NCBI RefSeq assembly: GCF_016792905.1
Contig: NZ_JAEULP010000036.1
Coordinates: 44,109 to 108,108 of the forward strand
Direction: 5' to 3'
DNA length: 64,000 nucleotides
Origin: Tabrizicola sp.
GTDB taxonomy: Bacteria; Pseudomonadota; Alphaproteobacteria; Rhodobacterales; Rhodobacteraceae
Below the pieces are notes generated by a model, which saw nothing but the letters and a program-made list of their open reading frames with translations, made no database searches and was not told the DNA's origin. Positions 16,001-23,235 of this stretch are shown here, one piece after another. Numbering within the stretch: the first letter of the stretch is position 1; every line of letters starts with the position of its first letter. Position numbers and translations under genes: made by a program.

Positions 16001-16473
16001 GCCAGCTGCGCGAGAGCGGCCTGCGCGGCGACCGCCCCGCCTTCGTCGCAGAGCGCCTGCAATCGGCGGAGGGTGGAGACGGGGAGCGTGGAGAGCTGGT
16101 CGAGCCGTTCGTCCGGGCGGCCGTCGGCGGGAAGGATGGCGAGCGCCATGCCCCGGCGACGGGCGAGGTCCTGCAGGGTGGCAAGGCCATAGGGCCAGTA
16201 GGCCTCGCCCCCGATCAGGCGGACGAGGATGGCCTTTGCGCCGGAAAGGGTGCGCTCGGCATAGGTGTCGACCGAAACCGGATGTTTCAGCGCGACGAGA
16301 TTGGCGAGGCGAAGGGTGGGCAACCCGGCACGCCCACGATCCCACCCCGCCGCGAAGGCCCCGAGGTCGCTGTCGGAGAAGGACAGCACCACCAGATCGG
16401 CCGGGTCCTGGCCCAGGTCGAACGGGGTGTCCGTTTCCTCCAGCCCGTGGCTTTCGCGGAAGACGACGTGCAT
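13054..16473 (-). CDS. cobN: Cobaltochelatase subunit CobN with in-frame repeat insert
   Basis: Large subunit of the ATP-dependent CobNST chelatase, which inserts Co2+ into hydrogenobyrinate a,c-diamide; it binds the tetrapyrrole and shares ancestry with magnesium chelatase BchH. Its 1139 residues are somewhat shorter than many CobN proteins, but family blocks are clear: VLVAFYRSYLTSADNAPVD, the HMGAHGTLEWLPGKSVALS block, VDLWGSATMRTAGEEFAMAL and WAEGMMNHGFRGGAEIA. Residues about 193-257 (15703-15897) are repeat-encoded low-complexity sequence between the N-terminal domain and the first conserved block. The stop lies 142 bases before the cobG start. CobS and CobT are not in the window. Confidence 0.93.
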   Translation of the reverse strand: MHVVFRESHGLEETDTPFDLGQDPADLVVLSFSDSDLGAFAAGWDRGRAGLPTLRLANLVALKHPVSVDTYAERTLSGAKAILVRLIGGEAYWPYGLATLQDLARRRGMALAILPADGRPDERLDQLSTLPVSTLRRLQALCDEGGAVAAQAALAQLALAAGIYAAPVSGEKTVPQMGFYDPDCGVIPAPAAENTRPGLDPGPLSDTGARPGNGGPGSSPGRGSFQASAQDHPDTSTRASLPPAWGRDGKGGAPTTKGTVLVAFYRSYLTSADNAPVDALIHALRAEGFAAYGVFAPSLKTPGFADWLTTHLIATPPVAILNATAFSARADDGTTPFDAVPCPVFQVALSTARRRDWAASDRGLSPADLAMHVVLPEVDGRILAGLVSHKSPGTRHPDLQFSRFAHRADAERIKAVVDRVTHWHRLAATPATDRHLALILSTYPGRAHQMAHAVGLDALASTEALLQVLAAEGYTTTQGAPLPQALTETLTWPLAAYEAALATLPEALRQSLTEAWGDPATDPQLKDGAFHFPATRRGNVLIALQPERGEVKTRDTDYHDLSRTPRHAYVAFYLWLRSQGLHALIHMGAHGTLEWLPGKSVALSETCWPEALIGPLPVIYPFIVNDPGEAAQAKRRIGAVTLGHLPPPLTQSAVPPELLRLERLLDEYSTADGLDPARRTRLIAAIRDEASASGVAADLGLSANATPAEAITRIDRFVCDLKESQYGVGLHIFGDGAGEREGLLAALNGQKVAPGPAGSPNRGRSDVLPTGRNLFSVDPRAVPSRNAHAQGVKLAEELIRRHLQDHGDYPRGLVVDLWGSATMRTAGEEFAMALHLAGLAPKWDDGSARVSGFEILPLALLGRPRIDVTLRVSGLFRDVFPGLAQLFEAGAEALAQRDEAAEDNPYTTRAARVFGPKPGLYGLGMGTAADSFTDEARAAAGEAWLNASSWAIGPDGQSSEARSELEARVLAAEAFVHAQDLPETDVLIAADYAAHEAGFAAAVAKLGGAKPTLYHLDATRPDTPHARTLTEEIARVVRARAANPHWAEGMMNHGFRGGAEIAATLDHMAAFAHLAQVVPPHLFDLYHGATLGRDEVRDFLSRENPAALAAMEDLFRRLRDAGLWQTRRNSIAATLDGAA
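15703..15897. repeat. Two repeat families nested inside cobN
   Basis: Contains a C/G-tract hairpin (about 15715-15765) and a perfect 24-base inverted repeat built on cccgggcttgacccggg, with arms at 15809-15832 and 15865-15888 around a 32-base spacer. Both are read through in the cobN frame. A shorter relative of the second type lies near 16560-16580. Confidence 0.85.
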
Positions 16474-16866
16474 CGGTCAGGCCCCCCGGTTGGGGAAAGG
16501 GACCCCGCCCCGGCGCTGCGACGGCCCCCCCGGCCTTGGCAAGCACGGACGTCGGGGTCCCGGGTCACGCCCGGGACGCCACGATCCCGTGACCGAGGTC
16601 TGCGCCCCCCCCCTCCCCGGCCCTCCCCCACGTTGGGGGCAGGGAGGCGCGGTGCGGAGGCGGCGGGACCAAGTGATGCCCGTCGGCGATCGGCGCGAGG
16701 CGTGGGTCAGGCGCCTCCCCTCCCCCGCGTGGGGAGGGGCTGGGGGTGGGGGGCATCGGACAAGCACAACGCATGAGGGCGGGCGTGCCCCCCCTCCCCA
16801 TCCCTCCCCCACGCTGGGGGAGGGCGGCGCGTTTTCTGCGATGCTGGCGCGGATGCCCATCCCGGA
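16474..16866. repeat. Repeat-filled cobN-cobW intergenic gap
   Basis: This 393-base gap has no convincing gene. It holds a gggtcccgggtcacgcccggg palindrome (around 16557-16577) and three C/G-tract hairpins (about 16600-16655, 16715-16757 and 16786-16836). The last two are separated by only about 30 bases. The remainder is G+C-rich sequence with no promoter I can recognise. Confidence 0.75.
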
Positions 16867-17901
16867 TCAGGCCCCCAGCACCCTGCGGATCGCCGCTTCG
16901 TCGATGTCGTCATGCTCGGCGATGACGACCAGTTGCGACCGGCGGGGCGCGGCTCCCCACGGCTTGTCGAACTGGGTCCGCACCCGCTCGCCCACCGCCT
17001 GCACCAAGAGCCGCATCGGCTTGCCGACGACGGCGACATGGCCCTTGACGCGCAGGATGCGGTTCTCTCGGGCAAGGCGCTGGATCGCGGCGGTCAGGGC
17101 CTCGGGGTCCGTCACCTCGGGCAGGTCGATCACCACGGAATCGAAATCGTCGTGCTCATGGTCGTCGGCCCCGTCATGATGCGAGGGGCGCGCGGCAAGG
17201 TCGTCCTCGGCGGCGGCGGCAAGGCCCAGGACGACGCGGGGGTCGATCACGCCTTCGGTCATGGCCAGCATCGGGACGGGGCGGTTCATCTCGGCGGCGA
17301 TGACCTCGCGGGCGGCTTGAAGGCCCGCCTCCCCCGCCAGATCGGCCTTGGAGAGAAGGATCAGGTCGGCGCAGAGGATCTGGTCTTCGAAGACTTCGGA
17401 AAGCGGCGTTTCGTGATCAAGGCTGGCATCGGCGGCGCGCTGCGCCTCGACCGCCGCCACGTCGGGGGCGAAGCGGCCTGCGGCCACCGCCTCGGCATCG
17501 GCGAGGGCGATGACGCCGTCGACGGTGATCTTCGAGCGGATCGCGGGCCAGTCGAAGGCCTTGAGGAGCGGCTTCGGCAAGGCGAGGCCGGAGGTTTCGA
17601 TCAGGATGTGATCCGGGCGCTGCGGCATCGCCATCAGCGTCTCGATCGTCGGGATGAAATCGTCGGCCACGGTGCAGCAGATGCAGCCGTTCGCCAGTTC
17701 AACGATGTTCTCCACCGGGCAGTTTTCATCGGCGCAGGATTTCAGGATGTCGCCATCCACCCCCACGGTGCCGAATTCGTTGACCAGGATCGCGAGGCGC
17801 TTGCCCTGCGGGTTCTGCATCAGGTGGCGGATCAGGGTGGTCTTTCCGGCGCCAAGGAAGCCGGTGATCACGGTCACGGGGATTTTGGTGAGATCAGTCA
17901 T
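16867..17901 (-). CDS. cobW: CobW, COG0523 family GTPase/metallochaperone
   Basis: G3E-family GTPase proposed to deliver cobalt to CobNST. The 344 residues contain the Walker A loop GFLGAGKTTL (14-23), the family metal site CICC (C73, C75, C76), a Walker B-like ILIETSGLALP and SKADL (guanine specificity, in place of NKxD). A histidine/aspartate-rich linker (HHDGADDHEHDD, about 241-252) precedes the C-terminal CobW_C domain and may bind metal. It follows the DUF1636 gene with an ATGA overlap in the riboswitch-controlled unit and precedes cobN, which fits the chaperone role. Confidence 0.94.
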   Translation of the reverse strand: MTDLTKIPVTVITGFLGAGKTTLIRHLMQNPQGKRLAILVNEFGTVGVDGDILKSCADENCPVENIVELANGCICCTVADDFIPTIETLMAMPQRPDHILIETSGLALPKPLLKAFDWPAIRSKITVDGVIALADAEAVAAGRFAPDVAAVEAQRAADASLDHETPLSEVFEDQILCADLILLSKADLAGEAGLQAAREVIAAEMNRPVPMLAMTEGVIDPRVVLGLAAAAEDDLAARPSHHDGADDHEHDDFDSVVIDLPEVTDPEALTAAIQRLARENRILRVKGHVAVVGKPMRLLVQAVGERVRTQFDKPWGAAPRRSQLVVIAEHDDIDEAAIRRVLGA

Positions 17902-18272
17902 TCGGCGGCCTCTTCTAGGGGCGGATGGGGTGGGATGCGGGCGATGCTCTGCTTGCGGAAGACAGTCGGGCGGTCGCGCCAGGGAACGATGCCGTCGGCA
18001 CTGGCCGCGTATTTCCCCGCGCCGTCAAGGATTGCGGGGACGTCGTCAAGGGTGAGGCGGCCGTAGACATAGGACCAGGCGCCAGGCTTGGTCAGCGACA
18101 CCGCGCAGCCGGTGTTGCAGGCGGACAGGCACTCGACGCCCACGATGCGCACGCCATCGGGCGCGCCTGCCCGTTTCAGGGCGGCATAGAGCCGCAGGCC
18201 GGGGGGCAGGTCGCCCTCGGCCACCGGCGCACCGGCCTTGCAGGTCGTGCAGACGTATAGGGTCGCGCCCAT
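17898..18272 (-). CDS. DUF1636 family protein, first gene of cobW-cobN unit
   Basis: A 124-residue protein paralogous to the one at 3890-4207. The cysteines are placed alike: C8 and C11 (CTTC) and C48, C52 and C56 (ECLSACNTGC), followed by a WSYVYG strand. This resembles thioredoxin-like ferredoxins or a metal-binding module. The ATG at 18272 opens the protein directly on the first strand and lies about 80 bases after the riboswitch; the stop overlaps cobW. Control by B12 and coupling to cobW point to cobalt handling or electron supply (CobG and cobalt reduction both need electrons), but the function is not established. Confidence 0.82.
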   Translation of the reverse strand: MGATLYVCTTCKAGAPVAEGDLPPGLRLYAALKRAGAPDGVRIVGVECLSACNTGCAVSLTKPGAWSYVYGRLTLDDVPAILDGAGKYAASADGIVPWRDRPTVFRKQSIARIPPHPPLEEAAE

Positions 18273-18353
18273 CGCAGCCTGTCCAATGGCATCGGGGGCA
18301 TGGGCCAGCGAGGGCGCCTTCACCCTCACCCGGTCGCGGAACACCCCGTCCGC

Positions 18354-18537
18354 CGGTTCATCCTTTGCGCGGGCAGGTCTCCCGGCTTGCGGATACGGGG
18401 GGATCCCCCCACGGCCCCCGCCTTCCCGGCATCCGCCAGTGGCATTGGGACCTCTCCGGTCACGGTCGCGGGGGCGGCTGCTGTGGGTCGTTTCCGACCT
18501 GTCGCATTCCCTCTTCGCCTGTCATAAACAGGAACCA
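18354..18537 (-). ncRNA. Cobalamin riboswitch upstream of DUF1636-cobW-cobN
   Basis: Minus-strand elements in order: gagGGAAtgcgacAGGTCGGAAA, CAGCCGCCCCCGCGACCGTGA, CCGGAGAGG, aatGCCACTGG, GCCGGGAAGGCGG and the B12 box AAGCCGGGAGACCTGCC at about 18373-18389. Closing helix P1 can form from ggttc (18532-18536) and gaacc (18355-18359). About 80 bases of leader separate it from the DUF1636 start. No U-tract terminator is visible, so control may be translational. The divergent cobO starts only about 54 bases beyond the 5' end. Confidence 0.93.
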
Positions 18538-18590
18538 GCGCCAGCCCACCTGAGGCAAGCACCCCCCCGTTGTCAAGGACACGACCGACC

Positions 18591-19223
18591 ATGACCGAGC
18601 ATGTTGCGACACCCGAGGCCGACGACCTGGCCCGCCACGCCCAGAAGATGGCCAAGAAGAAGGCCGCGCGGGACAAGATCATGGCGGGAAAAGAGGGCGA
18701 AAAGGGGCTGATCATCGTCCACACCGGGGCGGGGAAGGGGAAGTCGTCGAGCGGGTTCGGGATGATCCTGCGCTGCGTGGCCCACGGGATGCCGTCGGCG
18801 GTGGTGCAGTTCATCAAGGGGGCCTGGGATACCGGGGAGCGGCGGCTGATCACCACGCATTTCGCCGACCTCTGCCAGTTCCATGCGATGGGCGAGGGCT
18901 TCACCTGGGAGACGCAGGACAAGACCCGCGACATCGCGGCGGCGCGGGCTGGGTGGGAGAAGGCGAAGGAGCTGATCCGGAACCCGGAGATCAGGATGGT
19001 GTTGTTGGACGAGATCAACATCGCGCTGCGCTACGACTACCTGGACATCGGCGAGGTGCTGGAGTTCCTGAAGACCGAGAAGCCGCCCTTGACCCATGTC
19101 GTCCTGACCGGCAGGAATGCGAAGGAGGAGCTGATCGAGGCGGCGGATCTGGTGACGGAGATGACGCTGGTGAAGCACCCGTTCCGGTCGGGGATCAAGG
19201 GCCAGCCGGGGGTGGAGTTCTGA
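18591..19223 (+). CDS. cobO: Cob(I)yrinic acid a,c-diamide adenosyltransferase CobO
   Basis: Transfers the 5'-deoxyadenosyl group from ATP to reduced cobalt of cobyrinic acid a,c-diamide (CobA/CobO/BtuR family, cytoplasmic). The 210 residues contain the P-loop TGAGKGKSSS (45-54), VVQFIKGAW, the LLDEINIALRY block and the C-terminal HPFRSGIKGQPGVEF. The ATG at 18591 is preferred to a TTG seven codons upstream. It is transcribed away from the riboswitch-controlled unit and is followed by a hairpin with a T-run. It is not itself behind a riboswitch on its own strand. Confidence 0.94.
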   Translation: MTEHVATPEADDLARHAQKMAKKKAARDKIMAGKEGEKGLIIVHTGAGKGKSSSGFGMILRCVAHGMPSAVVQFIKGAWDTGERRLITTHFADLCQFHAMGEGFTWETQDKTRDIAAARAGWEKAKELIRNPEIRMVLLDEINIALRYDYLDIGEVLEFLKTEKPPLTHVVLTGRNAKEELIEAADLVTEMTLVKHPFRSGIKGQPGVEF

Positions 19224-19225
19224 GC

Positions 19226-19248
19226 CTGTCCACGGTGGACAGAATTTT
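19226..19248 (+). terminator. Intrinsic terminator after cobO
   Basis: Arms ctgtccac (19226-19233) and gtggacag (19235-19242) followed by aatttt, starting 3 bases after the cobO stop. Confidence 0.6.
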
Positions 19249-19319
19249 CGAGCCAATGATATCAATTACTTGATCGTGGACGTTAACAGTCTGGCAAGAA
19301 GTCAACAGGAGAGCGAGTG

Positions 19320-19463
19320 ATGCAGAAGACGGGATTGATGCTGATGGCGGCGCTGCTCTTGCTGACGATGGCAGGCTGTGCGCCGCTGATCATCGGCGGG
19401 GCCGGGGCCGTGGTCGCCGACGAGGTCGTCGAACAGGACAAGGGCGGCGACGGTCTGTTCTGA
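19320..19463 (+). CDS. Small predicted lipoprotein (47 residues)
   Basis: A short gene with a purine-rich ribosome-binding site (caggagagcg) just upstream of the ATG. The protein has a hydrophobic signal sequence (residues 5-18) ending in a lipobox LTMAGC with the lipidated cysteine at residue 20, a Gly/Ala-rich segment, and an acidic tail ending GGDGLF. The mature part would be only 28 residues, like the entericidin-type small lipoproteins of other proteobacteria, though I see no clear homology. Function unknown. It ends before a pair of hairpins shared with the convergent hydrolase gene. Confidence 0.65.
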   Translation: MQKTGLMLMAALLLLTMAGCAPLIIGGAGAVVADEVVEQDKGGDGLF

Positions 19464-19469
19464 CGGAGA

Positions 19470-19519
19470 GTCGGGCTGAAGCCCGACCTACGGAGTGGGA
19501 GTGGTGGGTTGGCACCCAC
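19470..19519. repeat. Tandem hairpins between convergent genes
   Basis: Two short palindromes, gtcgggctgaagcccgac (19470-19487) and gtgggttggcacccac (19504-19519), lie between the lipoprotein stop and the hydrolase stop. The style (cgggctgaagcccg, ctacg borders) is that of common intergenic repeats and may act as a bidirectional terminator. Confidence 0.55.
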
Positions 19520-19520
19520 T

Positions 19521-20093
19521 CTACGAGGGCCGCGTCAGCGTTCCGAGGAATGCGCCGAGGTGGATGAGGCCTGCGGGCCAGAGCCCAAGGTCGGCCGCAT
19601 TGCCCATATGGCCAGCCTGGCCCATGTCGACGAGCGCGGCCCGCCAGGCTGACGCAAAGACCTCGGCACGGTCGAAGGCGACATAGGAATCGTCCCGGCT
19701 GGCAAGGACCATCGCGGGGAACGGCAGGGGTTCCAGCACCATCGGGGCAAAGCCGCTGGTGGCTGCCTCGGGCCAGATGTCGGCGGGTCCGCGGTCGGAG
19801 GGGGCGACCATGAAGGCCCCCGCGATGCGCGAGGTGTCCGCGGTCTGGGCCCAATGCATGATCAGCGACGTGCCGAGGCTGTGCGCGATCAGGACCACGG
19901 GCCGCCGGGCGCGGGAGATATATTCATCAAGCCGGGCCGCCCAGGGGCCAAGCTTCGGCGACACCCAGTCGTCCTGCTCGACCCGCGTCATGTTGGGAAG
20001 TGCTGCCTGCCAGTGGCTTTGCCAGTGATCCGGACCGGCATTGTCGCGGCAGGGGAGCAGCAGGAAATCGAAGGACTTGAGGACATCTGGCAT
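19521..20093 (-). CDS. RBBP9/YdeN-family serine hydrolase
   Basis: A 190-residue small alpha/beta hydrolase of the RBBP9/YdeN (DUF1057) type; cytoplasmic, substrate unknown. It opens with the family segment LLLPCRDNAGPDHWQSHW. The nucleophile lies in AHSLGTS; the acidic residue is in SRDDSYVAF and the histidine in GQAGHMGN near the C-terminus, so the triad is complete. The ATG at 20093 begins right before the first strand. It is transcribed divergently from the rpoE-like gene across 177 bases. Reported family members are mostly uncharacterised in bacteria. Confidence 0.82.
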   Translation of the reverse strand: MPDVLKSFDFLLLPCRDNAGPDHWQSHWQAALPNMTRVEQDDWVSPKLGPWAARLDEYISRARRPVVLIAHSLGTSLIMHWAQTADTSRIAGAFMVAPSDRGPADIWPEAATSGFAPMVLEPLPFPAMVLASRDDSYVAFDRAEVFASAWRAALVDMGQAGHMGNAADLGLWPAGLIHLGAFLGTLTRPS

Positions 20094-20209
20094 CGCCGGG
20101 CCTTTCGGGTTCGAAACCGGGGCGCCGCGAGCCTGCGGCACCAGGCCATCGTAACCCGGATGAGATTGCGGGCGACAGGGTCGCGCCAAATTTCCGGTCG
20201 GATGGGCAC

Positions 20210-20238
20210 TGATCCATCGCGGCACGGCCTGCGTATCA
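20210..20238 (+). promoter_or_regulatory. Candidate RpoE-type promoter of the sigma gene
   Basis: A TGATCC hexamer (20210-20215) followed after 17 bases by TATCAG (20233-20238), about 30 bases before the sigma factor start. TGATCC is the known -35 class of Rhodobacter RpoE promoters, so autoregulation is likely. The -10 match is weaker. Confidence 0.45.
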
Positions 20239-20270
20239 GTCTGATGATGCGAGAAGCCTGCGGAGCCGCT

Positions 20271-20915
20271 ATGACGGAAAGTATCGGCCTGCCCTCTTTC
20301 GGGGCGATGGCTGAAAAGGTCGGTCTGCGCCGGAAGAGGGAAGCGGCATTGGCGGGGGCGGAAGACGAAACGGATTGGGCCGGTCTTCTTGTACGGGTGC
20401 GCGACCAGCAGGATCGCGCAGCCTTTGCGGTGCTGTTCCGGCACTTCGCCCCGCGGGTAAAGGGCTACCTGATGAAGTCGGGCGCGGGGGCAGCACTGGC
20501 CGAGGAATGCGCGCAGGACGTGATGGCGGTGCTGTGGCAGAAGGCGCATCTTTTCGACCCAGGCCGGGCCAGCGTGGCGACCTGGGTCTTCACCATCGCG
20601 CGCAACCGGCAGATCGACGCCCTGCGCCGTGCGCGACGGGCCGAGCCGGAGGCGCTGGACTGGGGACCGGCACCCGAACCGGACCAGTCCGACGCGCTGG
20701 CGCTGCAGGAGGAAACCGCGCTTCTGGGGCAGGCGCTGGCGGCGCTTCCCGGTCCGCAGCGGGTGCTGATCGAGCGCGCCTTCTATGGCGATCTGTCGCA
20801 CGGCGAGATTGCGGCCGAGACCGGGTTGCCGCTGGGAACGATCAAATCGCGCATCCGGCTGGCGCTGGACAAGCTGCGCCGCCAGATGACGAACAGGGAC
20901 GACGGACGGACATGA
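20271..20915 (+). CDS. rpoE: ECF sigma factor, RpoE (ChrR-partner) type
   Basis: A group IV sigma factor of 214 residues, probably the counterpart of Rhodobacter RpoE, which directs the response to singlet oxygen. Region 2 reads AFAVLFRHFAPRVKGYL to VATWVFTIARNRQIDALRR; region 4 has RVLIERAFYGDLSHGEIAAETGLPLGTIKSR cut across the helix-turn-helix. An ATG at 20307 would also be possible; 20271 is used because it follows the promoter-like sequence. The stop overlaps the start of the ChrR-like gene (ATGA), which supports the pairing with a specific anti-sigma factor. Confidence 0.88.
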   Translation: MTESIGLPSFGAMAEKVGLRRKREAALAGAEDETDWAGLLVRVRDQQDRAAFAVLFRHFAPRVKGYLMKSGAGAALAEECAQDVMAVLWQKAHLFDPGRASVATWVFTIARNRQIDALRRARRAEPEALDWGPAPEPDQSDALALQEETALLGQALAALPGPQRVLIERAFYGDLSHGEIAAETGLPLGTIKSRIRLALDKLRRQMTNRDDGRT

Positions 20916-21553
20916 CGATTCGCCACCATCTTTCCGAGCCACTGCTGATGGCCTATGCCGCCGGGCACCTGCCCGAGGCGTTCAGCCTGGTGGTGGCGAC
21001 GCATCTGTCGCTGTGCGACGACTGCCGGGCCCGGGCGGGTGCCTTCGAGGCCGTGGGCGGGGCGTTGCTGGATGCAGGGAACGAGACCGCGATGGGCGAC
21101 CAGGCGCTGGACCGGGCGCTGGCGCGGCTTGACGGACCCTTGCCGCCCCAACGGCCCGAGGCGCGGGCGGCGGGCATCTTCCCGGCGCCGCTGGCGGGCT
21201 ATGTCGGCGGCGATCTTGCAACAGTGCGCTGGCAACGGGTCGGCGGCGGGGTGCGGCAGGCGATCCTGCCGACCGGCAAGGGGGCGATGGCGCGGCTGGT
21301 CTACATCCCGGCGGGCAAGGCCGTGCCGGACCACGGCCACCAGGGGATCGAGCTGACGCTGGTGCTGCAGGGCGCCTTTGCCGACGCGGCCGGCCGCTAC
21401 GACCGGGGCGATGTCGAGATTTCCGATGACGCCGTCGTGCATACTCCGACCGCGCTTGCAGGGCTGGACTGCATCTGCCTGACCGCCGCCGAAGCCCCGT
21501 TGCGGTTCCGCGGCCTGATCCCGCGCGTGGCGCAGCGCTGGCTGCGGATCTGA
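20912..21553 (+). CDS. chrR: ChrR-family anti-sigma factor (zinc anti-sigma + cupin)
   Basis: A 213-residue anti-sigma factor that would hold RpoE inactive until singlet oxygen appears. The N-terminal zinc-binding anti-sigma domain has H6, H31, C35 and C38 (HLSLCDDC). The C-terminal cupin has ligands H141, H143, E147 and H177 and the C187-x-C189 pair. These positions equal those described for R. sphaeroides ChrR, so function is very likely conserved. Translation is coupled to the sigma gene. Cytoplasmic; no membrane segment. Confidence 0.9.
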   Translation: MTIRHHLSEPLLMAYAAGHLPEAFSLVVATHLSLCDDCRARAGAFEAVGGALLDAGNETAMGDQALDRALARLDGPLPPQRPEARAAGIFPAPLAGYVGGDLATVRWQRVGGGVRQAILPTGKGAMARLVYIPAGKAVPDHGHQGIELTLVLQGAFADAAGRYDRGDVEISDDAVVHTPTALAGLDCICLTAAEAPLRFRGLIPRVAQRWLRI

Positions 21554-22078
21554 TCAGAGGCCGGAGAGGCGGACGGCGACGACCGGGCAGTCCCCGGCCA
21601 GCGTGACCGCCTCTTCAGCAAGGATAAGGTCCCCGGGCGATAGATCGCGACCATTTGCCCGGCAGGGGCCGAGGGCATAGAGCGCCAGAAGACCCCCGGC
21701 AGGCAGGTGATCGTTTTGCGCGATCCAGACCGTGGGTTTCGGCAGGGACTTCGCGGTCATCACGTTGAAATCGTCGGACTGACGGCCGCCGGTTTCGCTG
21801 GCCATGACCTCCACATCGCCGGGAAAGGCCACCGGAACCAGCGGGTCGCAGCGCAGGTTCAGGCCCGCTCCGGTCAGCCGGAAGCCGGGGCCGGAGAGAA
21901 CGGTCAGGTTCCGCTCGATGCCGGGGAACAACGAGAAGGGACCATCCTCGACCACCGAAGCGCGTGAGAGCCGCACCAGAAGCTGGCCGTCCTTTTCCAG
22001 CCGCCAAAGCTCGGTCGTCAGGCCCTTGCCATTCTTCCAAGGCTGACGCGTGTAGTCGGCGGGCGTGAGGTGGATCAT
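21554..22078 (-). CDS. HutD/Ves family protein
   Basis: A 174-residue bicupin-like protein of the HutD/Ves family, often linked with histidine utilisation but without a settled biochemical role. Diagnostic segments are TRQPWKNGKGLTTELW at the N-terminus, the FPGIERNLTVLSG loop and the SDDFNVMTAK motif in the middle. It overlaps the rmuC start region (ATGA at 22075-22078) as the last gene of mutL-rmuC-hutD and converges with the chrR-like gene. There are no hut genes nearby. Confidence 0.85.
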   Translation of the reverse strand: MIHLTPADYTRQPWKNGKGLTTELWRLEKDGQLLVRLSRASVVEDGPFSLFPGIERNLTVLSGPGFRLTGAGLNLRCDPLVPVAFPGDVEVMASETGGRQSDDFNVMTAKSLPKPTVWIAQNDHLPAGGLLALYALGPCRANGRDLSPGDLILAEEAVTLAGDCPVVAVRLSGL

Positions 22079-23235
22079 TCGGCGGCGGTCTGGCCGATGA
22101 CCTTGGCGGGGTCATCCGGGGCCAGTTCCTCGAAGTCGAAATTGTCCAGCCGACGGGCGCGCTTGGTGGCCTTGTCGGAGGAAATCTTGATCTCCTCGAT
22201 GTCCTTCGCCGCCTGGCCGAAATGGCGGTCGAGGTTTTCCACCCGCGCGCCAAGGCGCTCGACATCGGTGTAGAGGAGCGAAAGCTCGCGGCGGATCGCG
22301 CCTGCCTGTTCGCGCATCCTTGCGTCCTTCAACACGGCGCGCATGGTGTTCAGCGTCGCCATGCAGGTGGTGGGCGAGACGATCCAGACTTTCGCAGCAA
22401 ACCCCTCGCGCACGAGGTCGGGGAAGTTGGCGTGCAACTCGGCGTAGACCGCTTCCGAGGGCAGGAACATCAGCGCGCCGTCGGCGGTTTCGCCTTCGAG
22501 GATGTATTTCTCGGCAATGGCGCGGATATGGCTGCGGACGGCGGCGCGCATCTGTTGTGCGGCCTCTTGCGCAAGGCGGGGTGTGTCGGCGCGGCGCAGG
22601 GCCTCGTAGGCCTCCAGCGGGAACTTGGCGTCGATGACGATGGGGCCGGGGGGATTGGGCAGGTGGATCAGGCAGTCGGCACGGCGACCGTTGGAGAGGG
22701 TCGCCTGCATGGAATAGGCGTCCTTCGGCAGGGCCTTCTGCACGATGTCGTGGAGCTGGATTTCGCCGAAGGCGCCGCGGGTCTGCTTGTTCGACAGGAT
22801 GTCCTGGAGAGACAGGACATTGCCGGACAGCTTCTCGATATTGGCCTGGGCCTTGTCGATGGTTTCCAGCCGCTGCTGAAGTTCGCCCAGGCTGCGGGCG
22901 GTTCTCGTGGAGGTGCCGTGCAGGGCCTCGGTCATCTGGCGCTGCACCTCGGCCAGCCGCTGTTCCATCACCTGCAGCATGGCGGTCTGGCTGACGGCCT
23001 GCGCTTCGGAAACGTGGTGGAGGCCCCCGGCGAGGCGTTCCTGCCCGTCGCCCAGCAGCTGGACGCGGGAGGAGAGCCAACCGATTTCGCGCATCAGCGG
23101 TTCCGCGGCGGTGGCCGAGCGGCTGGTGCTGCGCAGGATCAGGATGAGGAAGCCGAGCAGGACAAGCGCGACCCCGGCGAGAAGCAGCATCTCGGGATCG
23201 TTCCAGCGGAAGGTCTGGCCAAAGAGCGTGATCAT
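22075..23235 (-). CDS. rmuC: DNA recombination protein RmuC homologue
   Basis: Predicted nuclease-fold protein (386 residues) that limits DNA rearrangements at inverted repeats, probably membrane-anchored: a single helix near residues 14-36 precedes a long coiled-coil region (about 50-160), followed by the RmuC core with [38 protein letters not shown] split over the active-site region, and the late [14 protein letters not shown] segment. The ATG at 23235 overlaps the mutL stop. The pairing with mutL suggests a genome-stability operon, fitting in a genome so rich in palindromes. Confidence 0.9.
   Translation of the reverse strand: MITLFGQTFRWNDPEMLLLAGVALVLLGFLILILRSTSRSATAAEPLMREIGWLSSRVQLLGDGQERLAGGLHHVSEAQAVSQTAMLQVMEQRLAEVQRQMTEALHGTSTRTARSLGELQQRLETIDKAQANIEKLSGNVLSLQDILSNKQTRGAFGEIQLHDIVQKALPKDAYSMQATLSNGRRADCLIHLPNPPGPIVIDAKFPLEAYEALRRADTPRLAQEAAQQMRAAVRSHIRAIAEKYILEGETADGALMFLPSEAVYAELHANFPDLVREGFAAKVWIVSPTTCMATLNTMRAVLKDARMREQAGAIRRELSLLYTDVERLGARVENLDRHFGQAAKDIEEIKISSDKATKRARRLDNFDFEELAPDDPAKVIGQTAAE

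Noticed and set aside
12474-16836. CRISPR array, because of recurring palindromes
   Set aside because: Copies are irregularly spaced, differ in sequence and orientation and have no spacers or cas genes.
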